A stretch of DNA of 64,000 bases, from positions 31,062,862 through 31,126,861 of the forward strand of contig OX243817.1 in assembly GCA_945859605.1 (NCBI GenBank), given 5' to 3'. Under the pieces are notes generated by a model. The model was given only the letters and a program-made list of their open reading frames with translations, was not told the DNA's origin and made no database searches. The position numbers and the translations under genes were made by a program. Within the stretch, counting starts at the first letter, position 1. Each line of letters starts with the position of its first letter. Shown piece by piece: positions 19,817 through 31,273 of the stretch. This DNA comes from Lumbricus rubellus. Lineage: Eukaryota > Annelida > Clitellata > Crassiclitellata > Lumbricidae.

Positions 19817-22730
19817 AATATAGAAAATTCACGTGCGTAACTTAGAAAATGAAGATATCACTAAGTATCGTCTTCTGGCTAGGCATTACCAATTCCACTG
19901 CTTCTCCTCGTGCATTGTGCATATACTTCTTAAATTCTACATCTTAGAAAATTATTTTTGAAATTTGTTCTCTACACATGTTCACTCTGCTAAACAATAC
20001 ATTTAAAATATTCGTGCATATTATAAAATTATCAACATTTACAGCTACTCATGTCAGCTTCCACTGCTCTGCTGCTTCACATCGTACGTCTTTTCAGTTT
20101 TACATTTAGATAAAATGTAAAATAATATGAAAGTTCTCATTTTTCAGATGCTCCTCATCACATCTACTTCTAATAATTCTATATCTCAAATATTAATTAC
20201 ACATATTAAAATGACAGAAGTTGAAAATTTTGATTTGTGAAATAATATAAGGTCGAAACTTCTTAATTCTTGAAAGTGTGAAACTCATTTCTGCGAAATT
20301 ACTTACATACAATTTCTTACTTTTGCAAATTCCAAAGTTAAAAGAATTTTTAAAGTGTTGAAATCTGAAATTATGGAATGTCGTATTCCTAAAATATAAT
20401 TTTTTTTTCAACTTGAATAAAATTTTAATTGAAATTACAATGTTTTAAGTTAGAAATACAGAAATCCTTTTCAATAACACCTTCAAACATGTATTTCCTC
20501 CTCACCTTTACTTCCCAATTTATCAAAATTTGCTATTTTTATACTTTAAAATTGAAAAGATCCTATAAAAATTATTAATTCCTGCATAATGTACATGTTC
20601 AAATTGTGTGTAAATTCATACCGTATTTGTTAAAGTGATACATAAAGTTGAAATCTCTTGCAATTCATTGTACTATATCAAAAAGTACATACTATTAATG
20701 GAAGAATAAGTGTTTCCTACCAGGCTGCGAATTTCCAAGAAGATGTTGAATCTAAAGAAGTCAGTCTTGTATTCTAAGTATGTGAATATAAAGAAGTTAG
20801 TCTTCTATTCTAAGTATGTATTTACAATATATTGATGACTTAAAAATTGAATAATGCTATAAAATTAACAATGAATGCACTTGTCGTATGTACTACTCTC
20901 CTCTCATACACACCCTCTCCTAACGCACTCTACTAAATATTTTGAAAAACAGAGAATGTGTGCAATACTTAGCGTTTCTTCTGCTAATAAGCCGATTACT
21001 CTTGTACATTAGAAGAAATTTGCATCCCCTTCCGCAAATACACACATCTTAAAACGAATAATATGAGAAATAATTCTGCTTTTGGTCAATAAAGATACAA
21101 AATCTAAAGAAATACATCGTCCAATGATTATGCGGTTGTACTCTTTGTGTATTTCTAGCTATTATACTCATAATATCTAAACATTATAACATCAAATGAA
21201 TGTAATGATGAACACATTGTACATTTACGAGAAATATAATTATTGAAATAAAGAACTCTACACATTATGATTGGGAAAAATGCATACATTCAAATAATGC
21301 AAGTCTAAAATACTTAAATTTGTGTCGTCTAGAGTTCCACATTTTGTGAATTTCTATCTAATATGCGATTATGTGGTGTTGAGCAGTCTGTGTATTTCTA
21401 AGTAATGCAATATTAAAATAAAATTTCAATACCTGCGATTGCAAAATGGTATATTTCTAAATAATGCAAGTCTAAAATGCGAAAATTTTTATAGTGTGAT
21501 AGTAGAGCACTTTGGCTACTTCTATTAATATAACGCTAAAATAATGAAATATGTATTATTGACGAATATCGTGCTAAGCAAATGATTTGTTTCTAGCTAA
21601 TACATGCTCAAAATTTAAAATTCATATCATTTGGGGTATGAGACTCTGTGTACATCTAAGTAATACAATGCTAAAATGTAAAAATTTGATCTACCTGAGA
21701 AACGTATAGACTATTTGAGAAAATTATGTATATTTGTAAATAATACACGCATAAATGTTGCTGTCCGCTGCATGTCTTAGTATGACTTCTTCACACGGTT
21801 AATATTAAGACTTGAGAAAATTGATTCAGAATAAAAGTTGTAGGATATGTTGAAATGAGAGGAAATTAAAAATAAAGCTATGTTGTTTCAATAATGTTAT
21901 TATATTTGGGTGTCTATGCGTGCGTGTATGTGCAAGTATTTTGTATGTACGTATATGTATTCGCATGTGCATGCGCGTGCATGTATGTGTGTGTGTGCGT
22001 ATATGCCTGTATGTTTCGCAAAGCGAAATGTTCTTTGGTAGCATTTTAATATACTTGGAATGGAGCAAAATTAAATTTACCAATTGCTTAGTAATGAATA
22101 CCATGCATTTTGGAATATGACCAAGTATTTTTTAAGAATTGAATTAATACCGGTCTGTGCGTATATGTTTGTACGTACATGTACATGCATGAAGGTGTGT
22201 GTTTGCGTGTTTCGTAAAGCGAAGGCGTCCTTTGAGTTCAATTGGAATGGCTCAAAAATTAATTTGCCAATTGAATAATAATGAATTAAATGTAAAGGGA
22301 ATATGTGCAAGTATTTGAAGGAGTTGTGTATTTGTGTGTGTGTGTGGGTAGGTAATTGTGTATGTGTGTGTGTATGTGTGTGTGTTTGTGTGTGTGTGTG
22401 GGTAGGTATTTGTGTAGGTATTTGTTTAATAATGAATGAAATGTAAAGGGAAATATGTGCAAGTATTTGAAGGAGTTGTGTATTTGTGTGTGTGTGTGCG
22501 TGTGTGTGGGTAGGTATTTGTGTGTGTGTGTGGGTAGGTATTTGTGTGTGTGTGTGGGTAGGTATTTGTGTGTGTGTATGTGTGGGTAGATATTTGTGTG
22601 TGCGTGTGTGTGTGGGTAGATATTTGTGTGTGCGTGTGTGTGTGTGTGTGTGTGTGGGTAGGTATTGTGTGTGTGTGTGTGTGTGTGGGTAGGTATTTGT
22701 GTGTGTATGTGTGGGTAGATATTCGTGCGT

Positions 22731-22781
<51 letters not shown>

Positions 22782-23253
22782 GATATTTGTGTGTGTGTGT
22801 ATGCGTTCTCTCTAAATAAATGGGGCTACAAAGTGAGTTGTTTTGTCGCACAAAGCAATTGACCTTTGATCGCTCTCCAAATTGAGAATACCCGAGTTTG
22901 TAGTGCGTGTAGGGGAGGGAGGGAGGGAGGGAGGGAGGGAGGGAGGGAGGGAGGGAGGGAGGGAGGGAGGGAGGGAGGGAGGGAGGGAGGGAGGGAGGGA
23001 GGGAGGGAGGGAGGGAGGGAGGGAGGGAGGGAGGGTACTTAGGGTTGGACGGCAAGTACTATACAAATAAATGGGGTTACAAAGCAAATGACCTTTGACC
23101 GTTCTCCAACTTGAAGTGGTCTGTGCTTAAACATACGCTGAGTTTAAACATGACTTGAGTTTAAACATGATGTGAGTTTAAACATGATGTGAGTTTAAAC
23201 ATGACTTGAGTTTAAACATGACTTGAGTTTAAACCCATAGTTACTTATCTACT
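19817..23253 (-). repeat. Right arm of the foldback element
   Basis: Reverse complement of the left arm, about 120 bp shorter mainly because of a shorter CCCT array (22912-23035) and a rearranged CA array (about 22337-22800). It ends at CTTATCTACT, next to the TACATC duplication at 23254-23259. Confidence 0.9.
22912..23035. repeat. (AGGG)n array, right arm
   Basis: About 31 tetranucleotide units, the inverted counterpart of 15474-15705. Confidence 0.97.
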
Positions 23254-23256
23254 TAC

Positions 23257-23416
23257 ATCTCGTTTTATAATATGCAGTTGCAACGACAGAACTCTATGGA
23301 CAAATCCAACCGTCAAAGGTTTGATTATGGTTTGCCATCTCGTTTTATAATATGCAGTTGCAACGACAGAACTCTATGGACAAATCCAACCGTCAAAGGT
23401 TTGATTATGGTTTGCC
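23257..23416. repeat. Exact 80-bp tandem duplication
   Basis: Two identical copies, 23257-23336 and 23337-23416, each starting ATCTCGTTTTATAATATGCA and ending GATTATGGTTTGCC. The first copy overlaps the foldback element's target duplication, so the duplication may be linked to that insertion or be an assembly or slippage event. Confidence 0.9.
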
Positions 23417-23950
23417 AGAGATCTACAAAGTCCATACTTTACTAACGGTCAAAAATTATTCAGTTATGTAGCCTTCGCTTGTCTGTTCTGGAAAAATGAG
23501 TTTCAGATAAGCCGGTATATTATTATGGTATAACATGTCAATCTGGATAATGGAGACGTATATGGTAACACCAAGAGAAATGCGCAGGACAGAGCGGGAT
23601 GGCGGCGGTCGGAGAGGATCACCAGTTTGTCCATGTCACAAACCTGCTCAACAGCAGAAGACTGAAGAAGAGATAACATGTCATTAGACAAAAAGTCACT
23701 GTGAAAGAACACGGGAATAGCTTTGTCAAAGGCTGAAGCAATCTATCTAATTAAACGATACGCCGAAGAAACCTCATATTTGTCACAGGCATGCCTTCGT
23801 GAGGTTATTATAAGGCGCTATATAAATGTTCATATACATACATACATACATAAGATCACTTGCTGGATATGGCAAAAGTAATAGTCACCTGACATTTCCG
23901 TCAACCAGGGTTAGAATTGCCGGGAGTTGAGGAGTTCAACCTCCCACTAA
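23417..23950. other. Stretch without recognised gene
   Basis: No gene or RNA recognised. GAGGTTATTATAAGGCGCTATATAAATG near 23800 followed by CATA repeats looks like a LINE or SINE 3' tail. Confidence 0.4.
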
Positions 23951-23959
23951 TCTTTCTTA

Positions 23960-25053
23960 GGGCCACATAGTTAGTCCTCGTTTACATTTTCACACCCAAT
24001 TTCACGTCAATTATTGTCCTAACCCAGGTATTTTTCTAAAATAATTCTCATACTGCTCTCAACTCCTCTCAGCTTTCACCCCAAAATCAGAGAGAGACCA
24101 AATTGAGCAAAGGTGGATCGGGGTCTTATAGGAATCATGTATTTACCCCATTTTGCACTGGAAGGGGATATTGTTAAACGTAATTTTAAGTTCGAAAAAT
24201 CTATGATCGTGGCGTTTTGGTGTGCAACTGCAGATCGTGGACCAGAATTGATAGAAGTTTGACATTTTGTCTGAAAAAAGCCAGAAAGAAACTATTGACT
24301 TTGAAAATAATAACTTTTGTGGAGGAAATGCGAGGGACTTCATTTCGATGAGAAGAAGGCCTGCAGGGTTATACATGGACAATCACCGATATAGGTAGGC
24401 CTAAGCCGAACGTCGTGTAGTAAAGCGTAAGAGATTCTTCGATGAAAGCAACGCTCCTGACACTGTGCAATTTGCATAGTCCTATGGACAAATTCAAGAA
24501 AGAAACGTTCAACTGCATAATCGATCGTCTGGTTGTTGAATCGCGCAAGAGACTGCAGACTATATGCGTTTTCTAACCTTCACGAAGTGTTTGACTTCAT
24601 AACGGACTTCAAGTCTCTATCTACAGATGAGTTGCGAGCTCGTGCTACTCACCTAGTGGCATCATATCCTGCAGATCTTGAGCCTAATTTATGGACGAGT
24701 TAGTACAATTTACGTTTCTCATTATGACAAAGAAATACAAAAGTGTAGTTCTCATGAGCGAGATGCTGAAGGCGGACGGAGTTTTATTGCAGGCTACTTT
24801 CCATAATGTGGGGATCGCACTGCGGATATGCCTCACTATTCCAGTAGCTAACTGTGAGGGTGACCTGGGTGAGAGATCATTATCGACGCATTCCAGAGTG
24901 AAGAATCATCTGCGCACAACAATGACCCAGCGGGGACTTCAAGCTAATATAAACGACTTCGTTAAACAAAAAACTCGAAGAACAGACTTGTATAGGAAAC
25001 GAACTGAGTACGCAGTAGCCTATGATACATTTATTGTAGTCTATGCACACTAG
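23960..25053 (+). mobile_element. hAT element relic related to the 54-56 kb element
   Basis: From about 24050 to 24320 the sequence matches 54530-54800: CTCAACTYCTCTCAGC, CACGNATATTTACCCCATTTT, TATTGYTAAAC and ATGGTGGACC-like words in the same order. It continues into a decayed hAT transposase 3' region. Ends and target duplication are not clear. Confidence 0.6.
24421..25053 (+). pseudogene. hAT transposase (ZMYM1-like) pseudogene, C-terminal part
   Basis: In successive frames: KRFFDE near 24431, FNCIIDRLVVESRKRLQT (about 24508), SNLHEVFDFITDFKSLSTDE and ATHLVASYPADLEPN (24575-24690), then the frame at 24691-25053 with FHNVGIALRICLTIPVANCE and THSRVKNHLRTTM. The last part is the hAT C-terminal dimerisation region (usually ALRILLTIPVT..GERSFS..KxIKxxLRSTM). 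Frameshifts and stops separate the pieces, so it is not functional. Confidence 0.8.
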
Positions 25054-26150
25054 CACTGTGGCACAGTAAGGTAGCAATGGTCTATACAGAATATTGTTGT
25101 TTGACAGACTATGTTCTTTCCCTGTCACTGCGTAAGTCGTGAGCTCGTGACAATTATTGTTGTCCTATCTACTTCTTTGTGCTATAAAAGAGTAGACTAT
25201 AGCAAATTATATTTCGGTTATTGTATGTCTGCCTTGCTTCTTAAAATTGTAAGGGACCCCGTCATTCGATCAGCACAGGGCCTTCACAACTGTAGATCCG
25301 GGCCTGTATGTAGGCCTTTCATACCAGGTTTACAATTGAGTACAAAAGTTACTAGGTTGTTATAATGCCTAAGTTCCGCTTGTGCATCTGAGCGGCGAGA
25401 GAAGCGGCGTTGAACAAGCGTGGTGGAGCAGCAGAGCTCCTGCAAGTATAAAGGGCTAAACCCACAAAACAGAGCCGGACCAAGACATAAATTCTGTATG
25501 GCAATGCACTGTGGGTAAGGGATCCAGTGGGTACAAAGAAATTAAATCCCAACATAGGGATTCCGTTTAAAGTTTCGGTAAGCTATTTCCAGGTCTTGTA
25601 TACAAGCTCTATCTTTAGGGAAAATTGGCTTCCAAAAATAAACTAATAAAGCAATTGAAAGTAATAAATTATCATTGTCCTGATAGCCCTCGTCAATCAT
25701 CATTGCAAATGCGCTGACGCTGTAAAAATACCAAAAGACAACTAATTGTAAAATAATAACCTACTGCGGTATTAGTCAAAATAGTAAGTCTCTGCGAACC
25801 TTATAGAATATATAGTCTACTATTATCACAAAACAGACCAACTTTTTGTGACCTTTTTAGGGTTCCTATAACTAGTCTTTAATAAATGTTATAAAACTGA
25901 CAAAATATGTCTGTGTAAGTATTTTTATTTTTTATTTTTTTAAATTTATTTTATTGCACGTTCAACTCTGGTTATAAAAACATGAACAACTAGGTACAAT
26001 ATAATGCAACATGAGCCAGCAAAAGCTAGTAGGCAAGCTTATATTATTCTGACCCCTCTTTCCAATTAATATTCATGAATGTTTTCATAGGATACATAAA
26101 TAATTCATTCTAGTATGAATAACAATAATACATGCTTATACTACTACCAA
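25054..26150. other. Stretch without recognised gene
   Basis: No supported gene. An A/T-rich segment with ATTTTTTATTTTTTTAAATT at 25925-25970 followed by unique sequence resembles a reversed LINE 3' end (compare 51330-51600). Confidence 0.4.
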
Positions 26151-26161
26151 TAGGCTACTAT

Positions 26162-28282
26162 CAGTGGCGGATCCAGAAGGTTGAAATGTGGGGGCCAAAT
26201 GTGGGAGTGGTGGAGGATCGGCCGAAGGCCGATCGTCGAGGCGCGTAGCGCCGAGAGGTTTGAGGGAGAGGGGTTTGGGGAGGGGGATGTGCCCCCTCCC
26301 CAACCAGAATTTTTTTTAATTTCCGCACTGCAATAGCAGCATTTTACGCTGCCATCTTAATGAAAATGCTCCACTACTTAATGCTGACAAACCAAGCAAG
26401 AACTACCAATTTTGATTATTAAACTTCAGAAATTTTGACGACTTAAATAAGATGTCTTCAGAAATTTTGATGACTAAAAGCGGTGTATTCAGAAATTTAG
26501 ACGACTATAAAAAAGTGTCTTTATAAATGTCGACAGCTAAAAAAAGGTGTTTTCAGAAATTCTGCGACTAGAAAAGGTGACTAAAAAAGATCTCTTCAAA
26601 TATTTTGACACCTAAAAAGGTATCTTCAGAAATTTTGACGACTAAAAAAAGACATCTTCAGAAATATTGACACCTAGAAAAGGTGTCTTTAGAAATTTTG
26701 ACAACTAAAATAAGGTTTCTTCAAAAATTTGACAACTAAAAAAGACATCTTCAGAAATATCGACACCTAAAAAAGGTGTCTTTAGAAATTTTGACGACTA
26801 AAATAAGGTGTCTTCAGATATTTTGACACCTTATAAAAGTGTATTCAGAAATTTTGACATCTCAATTAAGGTCTCTTCAGAAATTTTGACAACTAAAAAA
26901 GATGTCTTCAGAAATTTTGACACCTATAAAAATTGTCTTCTGAAATTCTGACGCATAAAAAAGGAGTATTTAGAATTTTTTAATCCTAAGAAGGCGTCTT
27001 TAGAAATTTTGATGACTAAAGTAAAGTGTCTTCACAAATTTTGACACCTTAAAAAAGGTGTATTCAGAAATTATGTCAACTGAAAAAGGTGTCTTCAGAA
27101 ATTTTTATTAACTAAAAAAAGTGGTCTTCGGACATTTTGACGACTAAAAAAGAATTGTCTTCACAATTTTGACACCTAAAAAGAGGTGTCTTCAAAAAAT
27201 ATTTGACAACCAAAAAAGATCACTTCAAAAATTTTGACACCTAAAAAAGTGTCTTTATATATTTTGACGACTAAATTAAGGTGTCTTCAGAAATTTTGAT
27301 AATTAAAAAAATTGTCTTCAGAAATTTTTAAACCTAAAAAAGATTACTTAAAAAATTTTGATGACTAAAAAGGTGTCTGCAGAATTTCTGAATAACTAAA
27401 AAAAGTGTATTCAGAAATTTTGACGACTAAAAAAAGGTGTCTTCAGAAATTTTGACAACTAAGAAAAGGTGTCTTCAGAAATTTTGAGACCTCAAAAAAG
27501 TGTTTTCTGAAATTTTTACCATTAAAATAAGGTGTTTTGAGAAATTTCGACAACTAAAAAAGATGTCTTGATAAATTTTTACACCTAAAAAGGTGTTTTC
27601 AGAAATTTTTCACGACTAAAAAAGGTGTATTTAGAAATTTTGACGACTAAAAACGTCGTCAGAAATTATCCGCCGAAGAAACACCCTCCGAAATCAAATC
27701 CTGTTTACGGCATTGATGGAAGAGGAAGGCATAAATGCTTGAAAATCTTCCTCAGAGCAATGAATTTTATCATATAGTATTATATGAAGATGTGGTGCTA
27801 AAACCTTCATTCATAAGACACATTGAGAAATGATTGGGGGCCAAGTTCTGCTAAAATTTCAAATGACCGGATTGCCTTTCTGGATCCATTTGTTTAGAAC
27901 CAATTGTAAGTCTTATGAGTTTTAATATTCTAACAATTTACTGTGAATATAATTATACACGAATAACATACATTGTATACCATAAATCATAGTCGGATAC
28001 TGTTGAAAGATCGTTTCCTTTCGTTGTGTCATAGTAAGACAATGTAATTGTATGAGATGCTTAGATTTTAATGACATTTATATAATATCTAACATTTATA
28101 TAATGTGCAACTAAGAGCGGCCCGAAAAAGAATTAATAATTACTAATTCTCCTAGCATGACTGACACTCTGCAAAAAAATCTTGTGGGCACCCATGGATT
28201 GGGGGGGAGGCACGTCCCATTGAGATTTGAAATGGGGTGGGGGGCATGGCCGGATTGCCCCCCCCCCCTGGATCCGCCCCTG
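26162..28282. mobile_element. 2.1-kb non-autonomous hAT element with internal minisatellite
   Basis: Inverted ends CAGTGGCGGATCCAG / CTGGATCCGCCCCTG and a perfect 8-bp target duplication GCTACTAT (26154-26161 and 28283-28290). The subterminal part is G-rich on the left (GGGGGCCAAATG) and C-rich on the right. Most of the interior is a minisatellite of 30-34-bp units. No transposase frame. Confidence 0.9.
26420..27670. repeat. 30-34-bp minisatellite inside the hAT element
   Basis: Roughly 38 degenerate units around TTCAGAAATTTTGACGACTA + AAAAAGGTGTC. Units vary in the CGACTA / ACACCTA word and in A-run length. The core CGACTAAAAAAGGTGTC also recurs in the array at 44825-46150. Confidence 0.9.
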
Positions 28283-28305
28283 GCTACTATTAATGATAAT
28301 ATTTT

Positions 28306-28306
28306 A

Positions 28307-28340
<34 letters not shown>

Positions 28341-28424
28341 GCGCTATTCAGCGCTTTAACGTTGTAGCCTTCACGGGCTCTTTCGTTAACCCGATGTCCG
28401 ATTTGGAACAGGGGTAGCCTTTCA

Positions 28425-28479
<55 letters not shown>

Positions 28480-28511
28480 TAAATAAAAATAATAATAATA
28501 ATAATAATACG

Positions 28512-28581
<70 letters not shown>
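28306..28581. repeat. (AAT)n microsatellites
   Basis: Two AAT arrays (28306-28339 and 28427-28581, the second with interruptions) separated by a short unique segment. The long poly-Ile/Leu/Tyr frames on the minus strand are artefacts of this repeat. Confidence 0.95.
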
Positions 28582-28583
<2 letters not shown>

Positions 28584-29125
28584 TTAGAAACAGCAACAGA
28601 ATAATAGAAGCAGAATAGCATCTCATCACCATAAACATCTACGCCAAGCAGCATTAACAACAGTAACACTGTAACAGTCTGATAAAGAATATTTCGAAAA
28701 TTAACATTAAGTATGTAAGTCGATTGTACAATTGCAGTTTGCTGTCTAGATAGCCATTCAACCCAGATAATAGTAATACTACTAACTACTGAAATGAAAT
28801 AATAAAATAATATCATTGGGAGCTTTATCACCTCAATAGTAACGACAGTAAAACTGACACTGTATATGATATCATGATCAATTGATCATATAGCAACAAG
28901 AGCAACTTTTAACATCAAAATAATATTACTTTCTTTGACGAAGCAAATTATCTTGCCTGGGCAAAATAAAACATTTTCAACCAAGTATAACAGTCACTGC
29001 ACAAAATGGTCAATGATAAAAGAGAGTTTAATCAATTTACTATTACTTACTTTTTTGCTTGCTAATGTTAGATTTTCGTGTCTGCATGCATAATCACATT
29101 TCAATGATATCATTACGTTGGTATC
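28582..29125. other. Stretch without recognised gene
   Basis: AT-rich unique sequence. Nothing recognised on either strand. Confidence 0.5.
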
Positions 29126-29127
29126 CT

Positions 29128-29720
29128 ATCGAAAGGGTCACTTCGAAAGGGCGAGTTCGAAGAGGCTTCGCTTATAAAAGAGCCTGTTTGAAAGGGTTCC
29201 ACGACAACTGGTCCACCGACAACTCGTCCAACGACAACTCGTCCACGGACAACTGGTACACCGACAACTCGTCCACCGAAATAGAAGCTGGATTAATGAG
29301 AAAACGCTTGAGAAATGGAAGCTGGTTGAAAGTTTTTACAGGTGAAATAGAAGCTGGATTGATGAAAAACCGCTTAAGAAATGGAAGATGAATCAAGTTT
29401 TTTTTCTATCTGAAATAGAAGCTGGATGCATGTTGAGACACATGATCAAAATCGTCAATTCAGCTTCTATTTAAGCAAGAAAACCATTAGACTTTTTTTC
29501 ATAAACGCAGCTCCTATTTCGTAAATAAAGAGCTTCCATCCAGCTTCCATTTCTCAAGCGCTTTCTCGTTAATCCGGCGTCTATTTCAGTGGACCAGTTG
29601 TCCGTGGACCAGTTGTCCGTGGACGAGTTGTCGTTGGACGAGTTGTCGTTGGACGAGTTGTCGTGACACCGTGTGAAAGAGCGCCGATCAAAAGAGCGCT
29701 CAAGCAAAAGGGTGACAATA
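29128..29720. mobile_element. Inverted-repeat element with GACAACTCGTCC tandem words
   Basis: The left side has tandem 15-bp words of the type CGACAACTCGTCCACC (29210-29275), then GAAATAGAAGCTGGATTAAT. The right side (29500-29670) has the inverse: CATCCAGCTTCCATTTCTC, then GGACGAGTTGTCGTT repeated. Outer parts contain GAAAGGG and GAAAGAGCG words. The interior repeats the AGAAGCTGGAT word. No target duplication found. An inverted relative of the outer left part (GAAAGGGCGA, TTATAAAAG) appears near 31050-31115, so a larger composite up to 31.1 kb is possible. Confidence 0.55.
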
Positions 29721-31229
29721 AAAAAAGCCAGAGAGTTCTTTTTACTATTAGGCCTACTTACTTTGTTCGGACTATATTTCAACTTCGCGACAATCTTTCG
29801 CAGTGACAGTTCAAAGGCAAGGGTAGCCTACAGGAAAGGAAAATGCGTCCATACGTAGGCCTATTACATGTATCTAGCAATCAATTGCATTCATGTAATT
29901 TCGGTGTTTAACTATCCTATGGTCGGATTTACACCGGTTGGGTGATAACTATGTAGCCTATGTTTAGAAATTACAGTTTAGACGTAAAGCATAGCCTACA
30001 GCGCAGCTTATGTTGCGGTTTTGTTAGGTTGGTGCAGCAGATTATACAGATTCTATTTACGGTTAATTTAAACTAGGCTATAGGCTATTGCCGAAAAAAT
30101 GTGAGAAGCATTTAGAATTTGTAAAGAGCAATTAACGTCGAGGTATGTTAATGGTTGATCAAATCAAATCAAATCAGTTTATTCTGAGAATGAACAAGAC
30201 AAACAAAACAAAACCATGGTATACTGCAAAGAAAAATACTAGGCTACACAGTAGGCCCTACACATAAATAAAAATTAATGTTCGCAGGACACCTTGATTG
30301 TATAAACGGTGAACACTCAGAAAGGGTCATCCAGAAAGGGACAGGTCCCGCTAACCTGGATAACCCCTGAACGTAAAATGTAAGTCAAGATGGTGAGGTT
30401 AGAGATATAAACAGAAAATGGAAATTTTTTTAAAAGAAAAAACCAGAAAAGAAATCAATGTGGCATAAAATCACATGATCAAAAAAAAGCCATTGGCAAC
30501 AAGCCAAAAAAACAACAACATAAAAAAACCGCTGCATATTCTGTGACACAATTTTAAAACAGACATTAATTCTATTGACTCTAGGCCTAATCAGTTGCAT
30601 CTGAACTATAACAAGGTTAGATATATTAGACGAATTCAAACTATTAATCGCCTTTTGCTCTAAATTAATGTTGGTCGTTGTTGAAATGTAATGCACAACT
30701 ATTCAAGTTCAATTATTATGAAGCTCCATTTATTATAAGACTTCAACATGTAAAGGGTGGGACAAAATACTCTTTGTTTCGTTATGTTTTTTTATTGTCA
30801 AAACAATGGGTGGACTCACAAAAAATGATAAGCGATATCTTTTGATCTGTTTCAAATATTTTGGCGAAATTTGGCTATTGTGCGTAAATATAATATTGCC
30901 TTTAAGCATGTAAACTTGATTTAAAATTCTTACTTCCGGCCAAAATATTGGCAATAAAAACCTTACGGAGATCAGGGAGGTGCATTTTTTGCATACCCTG
31001 CAGATCGCTTTTTCAATTGTCGCCCGTTTTGGCGCCATCTATTGATGGGCCAATTCTCACAGGAGCTTTTATAAATGGCTCTCTTTTGAACACGGTCGCC
31101 CTTTCGTAGTCGCTCCTTTGATACTAATCTCATTAGGTTTTCTCGGCCCTCGGCAAATGATTTCTGCATTCAGAACTGTATCTGAACTATAATTGGCCTA
31201 ACTGCGGAAAATGAACGGCTTATGGTTTA

Positions 31230-31235
<6 letters not shown>
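29721..31235. other. Stretch without recognised gene
   Basis: Contains a short AAATC repeat at 30163-30180 followed by sequence resembling a reversed LINE 3' UTR (to about 30370), and AT-rich unique DNA. The minus frame 30733-31038 (CRVCKKC) has no further family features and is not called. Confidence 0.4.

Positions 31236-31270
<35 letters not shown>
31230..31270. repeat. (TA)n microsatellite
   Basis: TA repeat directly left of the TIR transposon; a shorter one (33147-33166) lies at its right side. Confidence 0.9.

Positions 31271-31273
<3 letters not shown>

Larger units (their letters stand above)
15256..23253. mobile_element. 8-kb foldback transposable element
   Basis: Two inverted arms, 15256-18815 and 19817-23253, separated by a loop of about 1 kb. 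The ends read AGTAGATAAG inward from each side, and both outer ends abut the same 6-bp word TACATC (15250-15255 and 23254-23259), a target-site duplication. Order in each arm, from outside in: 17-bp repeats, CCCT array, CA array with AAATACCTACCCA words, a short unique region, then about 1 kb of degenerate repeats and an AT-rich inner part. No transposase, polymerase or integrase frame is visible, so it is non-autonomous. A 6-bp duplication and 5'-AG end resemble Polinton/Maverick elements, but foldback (FB-like) elements also fit. Class is inference. Confidence 0.8.

Noticed and set aside
15256..23253. Palindrome as a pure assembly or chimera artefact
   Set aside because: Arms differ by substitutions and array lengths, a unique 1-kb loop is present, and a 6-bp target duplication flanks the whole; still worth confirming with reads.
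26420..27670. CRISPR-like look of regularly spaced repeats
   Set aside because: The units are contiguous and degenerate without unique spacers, lie inside a hAT element, and the genome is animal.
28304..28831. 175-codon minus-strand poly-Ile/Leu/Tyr frame
   Set aside because: Product of the AAT microsatellite.
30733..31038. 101-codon minus-strand frame with CRVCKKC
   Set aside because: Only one cysteine pair, no second zinc-binding half, and AT-rich low-quality composition.
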